Assembly (NCBI GenBank): GCA_031373695.1
Contig: JANMNC010000199.1
Coordinates: 1-64,000, forward strand
Source of the DNA: Methylotenera_A sp031373695
Lineage (GTDB): Bacteria; Pseudomonadota; Gammaproteobacteria; Burkholderiales; Methylophilaceae
Reading direction: 5' to 3'
Length of the DNA: 64,000 nucleotides
Shown: positions 26,853 through 37,700 of the stretch, piece by piece
Numbering within the stretch: the stretch's first letter is position 1
Layout: each line of letters starts with the position of its first letter
Position numbers and translations under genes: made by a program
The notes under the pieces: model-generated
What the model was told of the DNA's origin: nothing
Database searches by the model: none
What the model saw: the letters and a program-made list of their open reading frames with translations, nothing else

Positions 26853-28568
26853 TTATTCTTTACCAAACAACTCAGCAGAGCGCGTAACAAATTCATCCAC
26901 AAAAATCTGCATGGCAATGGTGATGTTTTTAATACGACTGGCTAAATAGTTGTAGCCAAATAGCGCTGGAATGGCCACTGCCAAGCCTGCAACGGTTGCC
27001 AGTAAAGCAGCAGCAATACCTGGTGCAATAGCATTAACGTTTACATCACCCGCCGCCGCAATGGCTGCAAAGGTAATCATCACGCCTACTACCGTGCCTA
27101 GCAAACCTAAAAATGGGCCGCCAGAAATCGCAATGGTGAGCAACACCATGCCAGCATTTTGACGTTGCGTTTCGCGTACCAAGTCGGCATCAATCGCAGC
27201 CTTAATTGCATCCATCGAGGCGCCGCTCAAGGATAGTTTTTCGCCTTCATGCTGACGCTTTTTAATCTCGCGCAAACCTGCTAAATACAATTTATATAAA
27301 TTAGAGTGTGGGTATTTGCCACCTTTATCTAACTCCAACAAATCGGCAGCATTAGATTTTTGAAAGCGTGCTAAAAACTTTTTATTGTCTTTGTCGGTGC
27401 GCATAACCAGCATGGCTTTGCTCCACATCACCCACACGCTTACTGCAAACATCACCGCTAAAATAGCAATTACAATTTTGGCATCTAGCGTTAAGCTATT
27501 AATTAATATGCCAACATAATTTGCTTCGCCTTCTCCCTCTTCTTCGGCATCACCGCCTTCACCTTCGGCTATTGTTAGCAACTTGCTATCAACGCCTTGG
27601 CTCATTGCAGTTAACTTTAAGTAACTTACCGTGCGCGCAGCATTGGCTATCTCCAGCTCATCTATTTCACCTGCAAAACCCTCACCAATTTTAATATCGG
27701 TTGCAGTATCCACCGTTGGCACATCACCCGTTGCAATTTCAACACCGTTTAAAAATAAAACCGCTTTTCCTGCATTTAAAGTAAAGGCTACATGCTGCCA
27801 AACAGCCGGTTTAAGCTCACCGCCACTGATGGCTATATCGGCCACACTTAAGGTTAGCTTTTGCGCATCTATGGCTAAATTAATGTTATTTTCTTGGCTA
27901 TAAAGGCTGGCTGTTTGTGGTAAGGCGGCAGGTTTCACCCAAGCAGACCACGTGTAGCCCGCACTGGCATTAGTGGCAGCGCTAGCAGGTATCACTAAAG
28001 CTTCACCAGTGAAAATAGCACTTTCACCGATTAAACCTGCTTTTTGTGCTGTGATTTTACCTGTGGCAAATAGACCAGCGGCTGAGCTATCCTGCAACAA
28101 AGCTTTTTCTGAGAATTGAAATTTAGCGACTGTATTCGCATCAACCATGATTTTCGGGCTGGCAGTGCTGGCAGCGCTTTCATTACCAAAATATAACCAG
28201 ATATGCCCTTCTTTATTGGCTTCGCTTATTTGCGGAACCTGCACCCAGATAATGGCTAGCTCATTTACTGCATCAAACTTTTCTACATAAAATTTGAGCT
28301 CAGTTTTATCGTCTTCTGCAATAAACCGAATATCAGAGCCATCCACATTAACGCTGGTAAAGTCAAAATTACCAGAATGCAAACGCACTACCACAGATGG
28401 CTGAGAAACGGCTTGCGTAATACCTACAGCGTCTATCGTTATTTTTTTTCGCGCAGTCCAATCTGGGTTCCACTCAGCATTGGCAAATACCGAAAATGCT
28501 AGTAGTACAGAAAAAATCCCGATTGATAAAATGTTTTTTTGAAGTGTTAAAAATTTAGTTGTCAACAT
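26853..28568 (-). CDS. exbB: ExbB/MotA-TolQ channel protein with exported DUF2341/LamG-like ectodomain
   Basis: The 571-residue protein, counted from the ATG at 28568, has a signal peptide (ending FANA). A DUF2341-like domain begins WNPDWTARKKITID, and a LamG/concanavalin-like module follows (YTWSAWVKPAALPQTASLYSQ, VWQHVAFTLNAGKAVLFLNGVEIATG, EIDELEIANAAR). After an acidic Glu/Gly linker and a membrane helix, the final 220 residues are a MotA/TolQ/ExbB channel (SGGPFLGLLGTVVGVMITFAAIA). Ordinary ExbB has only the last part. The ectodomain would sit in the periplasm and could sense or bind polysaccharide or peptidoglycan. The ATG has a poor ribosome-binding site; the in-frame extension to 28649 has no better one. 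Confidence 0.87.
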   Translation of the reverse strand: MLTTKFLTLQKNILSIGIFSVLLAFSVFANAEWNPDWTARKKITIDAVGITQAVSQPSVVVRLHSGNFDFTSVNVDGSDIRFIAEDDKTELKFYVEKFDAVNELAIIWVQVPQISEANKEGHIWLYFGNESAASTASPKIMVDANTVAKFQFSEKALLQDSSAAGLFATGKITAQKAGLIGESAIFTGEALVIPASAATNASAGYTWSAWVKPAALPQTASLYSQENNINLAIDAQKLTLSVADIAISGGELKPAVWQHVAFTLNAGKAVLFLNGVEIATGDVPTVDTATDIKIGEGFAGEIDELEIANAARTVSYLKLTAMSQGVDSKLLTIAEGEGGDAEEEGEGEANYVGILINSLTLDAKIVIAILAVMFAVSVWVMWSKAMLVMRTDKDNKKFLARFQKSNAADLLELDKGGKYPHSNLYKLYLAGLREIKKRQHEGEKLSLSGASMDAIKAAIDADLVRETQRQNAGMVLLTIAISGGPFLGLLGTVVGVMITFAAIAAAGDVNVNAIAPGIAAALLATVAGLAVAIPALFGYNYLASRIKNITIAMQIFVDEFVTRSAELFGKE

Positions 28569-28658
28569 TGCAAGCTTATTCAAATTTATTGAAATAAAAT
28601 TGTAATAAGCCAATGTTGCAGCTTGGTTAAAGCAATGTGACAAACACAATTAAACGCC

Positions 28659-28667
28659 TAGTCCGTT
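28659..28667. promoter_or_regulatory. Half-site of the regulon palindrome upstream of the ExbB fusion gene
   Basis: TAGTCCGTT matches the left arm and centre of the regulon motif exactly, but the right arm (GTAAGAA) does not. It is 91 bp upstream of the ATG at 28568. A single 7-base arm could occur by chance, so this is a weak call. Confidence 0.25.
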
Positions 28668-28713
28668 GTAAGAAAAAGCGTTTTATATTGTTTAAAAATA
28701 TCTCTATAGCTAC

Positions 28714-31700
28714 TTAGTTGCCAATACTAATAACCTCTACATTAATAATAGACGGCAACACAGGTTTTACAAATGGTTGACTAGCTGATTGTGCTACGCT
28801 TTGAGCAACCGCAGCTGTGGCAGAATTTATTGCATCTGGCGACAGGCCAGCACTTACCCCTGCCAAGTTTGAACTTGCAGCTATAGGCACGCCAGATGAA
28901 GCACCCTGCACTTGAATGTTTGCAGCATTAAGTACTATTGGCGCCACAATTAATAAATCTCCCGCCTCAATGCCTGCCTCACCCGCATCTACCACGGGTG
29001 CCACCAAGTAAACATCACCTTTTTTGGGTTCTAGCTCTGGGTTATTTGGGCCGTCTGGGTCATAACTTTGTGCGCGAATGCCACTACCTGTCGCGGTTCC
29101 ACGCACCTCTACAGTTGTATTGCCAAATGCATCCGTTTGCACGATACGTTGTGGGGTAGAAGTGGCCGATTTAGCGCCTTTACCTGCATCAATAGTGCCA
29201 GTGTTAGACCACATCACAATATCGCTGCCAAATTGAGTAATCACTTTTGATTGGTTCACCTCAATATTTTTATCGGCAATCACACGAATAGGCCCACTTT
29301 TTTCTGTAATTACGCCAATATCTTGGCCAGCGATACTACCGCTGGTAACGCCTGGCGCACCAATAATTACCTCGCCACCTGGCGCTAAAATATCAATGCT
29401 ACCGCCACTGTTAGTACTAATTTTACTGTTAAACAGCAAAACATCACCCAGATTTTTAGTTGGAAATAGTGTTGCTAGGGCTGAATCGCCACGGTTATGA
29501 TTGCCCGCCCTTGCAAAACCCAGTGCCGATGCAACTAACTCTGTACTGATATGACGATTGGCAAATATGGTTTTGTTTTCTACACTTGAACCGTTAAATG
29601 CGGCCAAAGCCGCTGCATCGGTATACGGTGTGTCACTGGTTTTTTGCGTGTTGCGCATATACGCGGTTAAAGCTTGCGTAGTTGCCAATCTGTAAACAGC
29701 TAAATCTGCAGTTTTGTTTTGCAACGCTGCAGGGCCAGCGCCTGTGAGTAAAATATATTGATCAATGTAGCCTTGCACATTTGCACCCTTACCCAAGCCT
29801 GCCTGCATGGTAATAGATGCACCATTGCTAGGTAATGCCGCATTTTGCGTATTGCCAACAGCATTAATGGTTGAGGGTAATGGTGAGACTAAATCGATAT
29901 TACGTGACGCTTGTACTAACAGTTCGCCTGGCCCGCTAATGTTGACGGTTTGCGTTTTAACATCATTACCTGCTTTAATTAAACTAATGTCGCTAGCATT
30001 GTTATGCTGCACGTTTAGTTGCAAACCTACAATGTCATCACCCGCCACAAATCTAGCATATTTAGGCAGATCAATATCAAGGTTTTTCGCAAAAATTGCG
30101 CCTTGATTAGCCACCACTAATACGGGCTCTGTTGCGTTTTTATGCAACAATTGTGGCGCATGATTTTTAAGTTCTTTATCAAACAATTCTATATTTGTTT
30201 GATTGAGCGGGTTTTTAATGCTACCTACGTTTGCCAAATCAGCATCTGACATCAAAATACCAAATGTTTGTACATTATTAGCCGCTAATAAGTTTAACTC
30301 ACCCGTTGCTGAAGGTAACAGCACTGTTGGTTTTCCGTCGGTCTCGCTGCCAAATGTGATGTCACCATTAAATGCCACAGCATTTACTTTACTGGGGTAA
30401 TAACGCAAACTTTGACTAGCGTTCACATTGATAGGTTTTGGGTCAGCGATTCTTCTACTCACACTATCAACTGGCGTTCGACCAAATATAACATTTTCTT
30501 GCAAACTAGAAACAGTCACTTTAGCTGTATCAGAATACGAGTTGTAAAAGCTACTGGTGCTTTTGTCATTAATTGAATTGTCGTTCGTTCTTGATTGCGC
30601 TAACAGCGTTGGATTAACCACTGTTTCAATATAGGCACTTTTATTTGCATTCACTTCAAAAGTACCGTCTTGCAAAGCTAACACAGTGCCAAACGTACTT
30701 TCAGTTTTATCAATACTGCCGCCAGCACTTATTTCGCCAGCGCCTTTGGCTACAAAATAAACCCCATTAGTAATATCCCCTGCAGCTTTTACTAACACAT
30801 CTCCGCCGCCATCAATGACTTGGTTTCCCGCATTATCATTAGCGCCATTCGTATCAAAACGTGCTGTTGTGGCAGCAGATACTGAAAAATTACTAATGTT
30901 TTTACCAGCATTGACAGTCACATTACCGCCACCTAGTGTGGCCGTGCTTTGTTGAAATTTATCTGGGCGTACCCACCAAGTGGTGTCTCTGTTATCGGCA
31001 CCACCTTGACGGAACAGCCAATTATTAATCAATTGGCGTGGTGTAGTCGTAGACTCACCTCCTACAATATTGCCTTTGGTGTAAATATTAATGTCACCAC
31101 CATCAGTCAAATACAGAGGATTTAAACTACTAATTGGTGCACTAAAATCTGCCAGTGGCGTCGCATTGCGGCCCGCTGTATAAATTACAGAGCCAGTGCC
31201 ACCCATTTTTAAATCGCCCGCCGCAGCAACATTAATATCGCCTGTGCCTGTTCGTACGCCTTTGTTATTAGCTATCACCACATGACCAATTGGTGTTGCG
31301 CCAGCCAATGTTTCATTGGTATTTAATTGGTTGGCCGCACTAAAATCTGCACCAGCAACTAAGTTGAGCGCCCAAGAAGCAATGCCTTGTAAACCTGTTG
31401 CATCTTTTGCAGCAGTACCTGCTGCTCCTGGTATCAATACGTCTCCATTTTCATCCAAAACATCTGGTATAGCTGGCACTTCTGGTGTTGCTGGCGAGCT
31501 AAGCTCAGCTAAATTATTGCTACTGAATCCATCACTTAATGTACCTTTAACATTAATATCTTTAGCTGCGCGCAAACTTAATACACCCGCAACCAAATTA
31601 CCATTAGCGTTAAAGCCGTTTTGTAAAGCAGTTGTATCGGTAACACCTACACCTGTTTTAGCGTCAAAACGCCAATCATGCAAGGATAAGCCAGCTACTG

Positions 31701-34700
31701 GAACTGATAAGCCACCATTTTTGTTCACCACATCGACTTCTGGGCTAATTGAAAAAAGTGCGTTATTAGCAATATTTAAGCGATTTAATCCGCGTGTTGC
31801 GTCATTATTAACGCTTTGCATAAAGCTTTCTGCTTCTTTGTAAAAGCCAGTGGCAGCGGTTTTAGATAAATCAGTCGCACTTAAGCTGTAGTCAGCGCCA
31901 GTTTTTTCGTAGACTTTTTCACCCACTAAATTGACCTTGTCTTTCACCCCCACAAATGTCGTGCCTATTTGTGCAATTTCTATATCTTTGTTATCTAAGG
32001 TGCGTGGTGCGGTAATAGTTACATCACCACCTGCACCGTTTGTACCACCGCTTACATCAATTTGTGAGCCTATTTTAAAGTTTAATAAATCGGGCGTATT
32101 GTCTAAGGTCGCTGCTGTAGCGCTTATTTTTACTTGGCCGCCCACCTCATTTAGCTTAGTGCTGTTCGCTTTTAGCTTAGCGGTCGCTTCGAGCGTAACG
32201 CCATTACCGGCGTACAAACTAATCTGACTGTTTTTAGGTGCAGTAGCAATCACATCACCTGTCACAATTATTTTGCCTGTGTCTGCACTCACTTCAATAT
32301 CGCGTGCTGTTAGCGCATTGACACCCGCCCCTGCAATGGCTACATCACCATTACGCACACGGTAATTACGTTTTTCGCTAAAGCCAGTTGCAAGGTTATC
32401 GGTTGCAGTTAAAGCAGCCAAGTTGTTAACATCTACTTGCAGCTCGCCGCCTTTACCTGTGCCTGTTGCAGCGCCTTTTAATTGCCCGGTAATATTTGCT
32501 GTGCCAGATGTTGCCAACACTTTTACCACACCTGCATTGGCATTGCCTTCGCTAGAAACATCCACCATGGCGCCAGCTTTTACATTCACATTACCAGCGG
32601 TAGAGTTTAACGTGACATTGCCAGCATTAGATTGAATTGCTGCAATATCAAAATCAACCTTATTAGATTTAGCGCTAATGTTTGCGCCATTTTCAATATT
32701 TAAATCACCTGTTTTAGAAGTTAATACTAGCTGGCCAGAAGCTAAATCGATATTGCTAGCCACGGTTAAATTGTCTGCCTCAATACCCAATTTGGCACCA
32801 AAGCCAACTTTTTCTACTGGTTTTGCAGTAACTAATTTGGTAATTTCTAAATTGTTGGCGTTGATTTTGTAATCTGCTGCGGTATCGCCCGTAATAACGC
32901 CTGTATTTAATTTGGCATTGGCTACATTAAATTTTGTTTCTCCAATATTTGCTACGCGCAGCGCATCTGTATTCACATCTAGCTTGGTGTAACCTTCGAC
33001 TTCAGTTTTACCTGCATTTATATTGGTGTTACTGGCAAGCTTACCTTCTAGCTTAACGCTATTGGCATTAATGGCTAAAGCACGTCCAGATGCGTTTGTT
33101 GGCGCAAGTAATGTCGCGCCTGATGTATTTTTGAGCGTTAAGTTGTTTGCAGTAATTATTACCGCCTGCGCATTTGCAGCAACACTGGCCGCAGTTTCGC
33201 CTGAGGCTAAATTACCAACAATACCAGCCGCATCAATCGTTAAATCTAGTTTATTGTTGCCAAAATTAATCGCGCCAAATGTATCTACATTGCTATAACT
33301 GTTTAAAGCTAAAGCTTTTAATTGACCAAGAGCGGCTAAGCTCGCAGCGTTTACGTTCAGACCAACTGTGCCAACAGGCGCATTACCAATTAAAAGTCGA
33401 TTTGCGCCCAACGTGGCGCTGCCACCATCTTGCAATGTCACATTACCATTTAAATTGGCTACTTTCGTAGCATCTAATACCACTGAATTGCCTGCCGCAA
33501 GTGTACTGCCAGCCTCAATATCTAGCACACCTTGTGCAGCATTTGATCCATTCACTCGACTGTAACTAATATCATTAGCAGAAGACAATGCCAATAAAGC
33601 ACCCTGGCCATTAGTCGCTATTGTCATTTTAGTAGGCGTTGTAGAGGCCAATCCCGTGTCAATAGCTGCACCTGTTTTTACGGTCACTTGATCAGTGGCA
33701 GCAGCTATAAAAGTTTGGGTTTTAACTACGTCTGTACTGTTATTTTCAATGGTAACGGTTTTAGCTCTTGTGCTAATTTCGTTCACGCCATCTGCGTTTA
33801 ATTTACTAATACCACCCAGCAACACACTTTCTGCGTTTAGGTTATTAATACTACTTGCAGTTAATTGCAGGCTGGTGGTATCACTCGCATCGTTATTGCT
33901 AACCACGCGAATATTATCTGATGCAATATCCACCTGCAAGCCAATACCATTTTTACCTTTTTCTGCAATCACAGTGGCATCTAATTTTAGGTTTGCTGCA
34001 TCTAAACTAAGTTTACCCGCATCTACTGGCAGGCTAACTTTTTTGCCGTCCGTATTAAAAGGGTTGCTAAAATAATCAGTTAAATTGCTTAGTAAATATT
34101 GCGATGGTGCTTTTGATATGGTGCCTGCTGCAGGACGGAAAATTGCGCCGTCGGTCACTTTAAAAGTACTCCAATTGGCATCACGCGCTCCCGTGCCCGC
34201 ATCAGCAAAATAGCCAGTGGTTAAATTAGCACCATCTAATTGTGGTGCTGTTAAGCCCGGTAATAAGTTGGTGGTTTGTTTGGCTTGCACCATAAAAGCG
34301 CCTGGCACTAATGCATAGCGCGCTGGCAGCAAGGTGTAAGTGCCTGTGGCTAAGCCTGGCACACCTGTTAAAAATACCGACTGACCAACACCAACTGGCT
34401 GCAAGGTATTATTATAGGCAATATCTACTGGCGCAAAATCAGCACCTATATTGGGTATTACCGCATAAGTATTGGCTTGTTTTAACACATCATCGGTGCC
34501 GCCAAGGCCTGATATAAACTCGTATGAAAACAACGCCCCTGTTGATGATAAGTCAAGCACCGCGTCTTTTTGCAGGTCTACATTCTTAGAAACAATATCA
34601 ATACGTTTTTCAACTAAGTTTGTATCTAACGGGTTTAAATCTTTACCACCTTTTTGTGTTTGTAAAAACGGAATACTTAAATTATTGGCCGAAATTGAAG

Positions 34701-37700
34701 TTTTACTTGCCGCCGTTAAGGTGACAGATTCTTTGCCTTCTAGTTTAATCGTACCAAACGGTGCAGTTAAATTACCATTTTGTACGATGTCATCGGCTTT
34801 AAATACTAAGCCGCCATTAGCCGATAATACGGGTTTTGCGCTGGCACCATTACTATTGATGGTAATTTTGCTACCATCGCCAACCGCCTCAAATTTAAGT
34901 TCATCTGGCTTAGAAATATCCAGTGCAGCTGTATTTGGAAAGATTTGTCTTGCAGTTAAATCAATGACACCATTAGCTGTTACGTTACCTTGGCCATGAA
35001 TATCTAAGGCAGTATTGATGGTTGTTTTGTTCACCCCAGCAATCACGGTTGCACCCTCAATGTAAGTTTGGGTTGATTGCGTAGATAACTGACCACTGCC
35101 ACTGTTTAATAAATTAGTATCCACAGCTACCACTGGGCTTTTAAACGTAATATGGTTTGCGGTCAGCTGCGCTATGCCGTTATCTTTCACTTTAATAACG
35201 GGTGTTTCTAGCTTTAGATTACCTGTTAATTTTAAGTCTAAACCATCTGCCAGTTCAATTACGCTAGCGGGGGTAACATTGCTACGAAACGATTTAACGC
35301 TTAAATTTGCAAAGCCGCCCTCAGTTATTTGCTGGGCAGATATTTGTGCTTTAAGTAATGCAGTATCCGTTTCAGATGGTACCTCAGCATCTGCAATAGT
35401 TGGCTTAATGGCGCCGCCTGTGTTTAAGCTAGTTGCTTGCAATACTTTTTGCTGGGTAATAACAAAGCTACCGCTGCCGTTGGGGTAGGCATTAGTTAAA
35501 TTAAATTCTTGTGGTGCAAGGCTTAAATTTAATGTGCCATCACGTCCAGTGCCAGTTGCCGCGCCTTTTAAATCACCATCTATTAGCAAACTGCCTATGC
35601 CTGTTAGGTTAATGGTACCTGCATCACCGTGTAAAGTTGTTCTTGCAAACCCTGTTGCAGTTTGTACATCATTGGTAATTGCAGCACCAGATACATCTAA
35701 TAATGCACCTTGTTTAATAATGACTGCGCCTTTTTGCACGGTCTCTGGGGGTGATTGATTAATGTTAATGGTGCCTGCATTAAATACTTGGGTTTTAAGT
35801 AAATCGTCTTGTGAACCTGGCAGTGTTAATGTGCTACCCAATGCGCTTAAAATAGATTTTTCACCAATAAACACAGTTTGGGTGGGGTCTTCATCCACAT
35901 TCAGATCACTATCATTTAACCGTATGTTAATTGTGCCACTGGGCGTTGTAATATCGCCCAACACATTCACTTGTTTACCTGCCGCTAAACTTACGCTACC
36001 CCCTCTATCAGTGCGAATAGTCGTATTTTCAGCTAATGTTAAAACGCCTCCTAGCCTATCAGGCGTGATATTTGCAGTAAAAGTAAGTGATACAGGTTTG
36101 CGTGTGGTTTCAGGCTGCACAGCAGTATTGGCAACGCTTGCCAGTGTTGGCGTACCTGCCTTATTTGTAAAGCCTGCGTTAAATTGCCAAGTTTCGGCAG
36201 CTGCATAAACTTCTTGCGCGGGGCCAACGTTATCGCCAATATTTACATTTAAGCCCGATAAATTAATATTAGAAAAACCACCAGCACTAAAAAATTGATT
36301 ACTAATATCTATATCGGTTGAACTGGTGTTTGGGTTGCCTAAAATATTTAAATTTTGGTCAAAATAATTAATCGCAAGTGTGCCACCCTTATCAAAACCA
36401 TACGCTTGTAGCGTAACACTGTCATCTAATTTGCTGTTGCTTATAAAATCAATACTGCCAGCTGCGCCTTGTTTAACAAGGCCCGCGCTGGTTACATGCG
36501 CCCCAGCCGATGTGTCAATCAATACGTTTTTACCAAGCACTAGGTTGCCGATGCTAAAACGGCCACCGTTAATGGCAGGTGTGGCTGAATATTGCCCTAC
36601 AATACCTGGCCTATCGTTGGTAAATGTGCCCGCTGTAATAACCGTTACACCATCTGCAATACTCGTAACACCAACTGGCGCAACCCCAGTAGGTTTATTG
36701 GTAACATTACTGTTTGGTGCAATAATATTGGCATTTATTTGTGTATTGCCGCTTAAAAGCAGCTCGCTGCTGTAATTGGTTTTTGAGAAACCATCAAAAA
36801 ATTCTTCACCCGCTTTAATGTTTAATTCGGTATTGATTACAAGGCTATTTTGACCTCCGAGTGCGATACGATAAAAACCGTTATCTAAAAAATCATTACT
36901 AATAACCGATTTAAAGTCATCGTCTAGCTTTTGGTTAAAATTAAAGTTATCAGCTAGATTTTTCGCAATTTTTGCCACTTCCAAGTCTGCAGCACCTGTT
37001 ATAAGTTTTCCGCCTGCTGGTAAGTGATTACTAATTATTTGTTGCAAACCTGGCTTTGTGTTTGCCAGTATTTGGCCTGCAAGCACCACATTTTTTGAAC
37101 GGGTATCTCCTTGCACTGTGGTAAATGTGCCTGCGTCACCACCTTCTAAATAGCTATTTACCTGCGTGCCAACTATAAATGATTTAAGGGCCTTTTTACT
37201 GGTATCTTTAGTAATTTTTCCCCACTCTCTAGTGTCGCTTCCACTTAGCGCCCATACGCGACCTGTGCCTGTTTTAGCATCAATATCAGTATAAGTATCA
37301 ACGGTTTTATCGTAGGGCACACCTACTTTTGCCTCTGAAATAGGCACTAACTTACCGTTCAATAACAGATTAGTTTCTTTAATGGTGCCTGCTGCGTAGG
37401 TTGTAGAACCACCAGATACATCTAATACAGAGCCTTTGCTCAAAATCACATCTTGCGGCGCGGCTAACGTAATAGTGCCGGCATCTGTAAGCGCTTCTGC
37501 TAGCGTTACCGTTTTAAGTTTTTCAAAAGGCTTAGTGTCTATTAGCTCAGTACCTTTTCTTAAATCAATATATACCTGCGCTTTATTTAAGCCACTATCG
37601 CGCAAAATAGGATTATCTTTGTTTTGATCTGAAAATAATTCTGGGTCAATTTGGTTGCGCGACATGGGTGCTGTTGCATCTACTCCAGATACATCAATTT

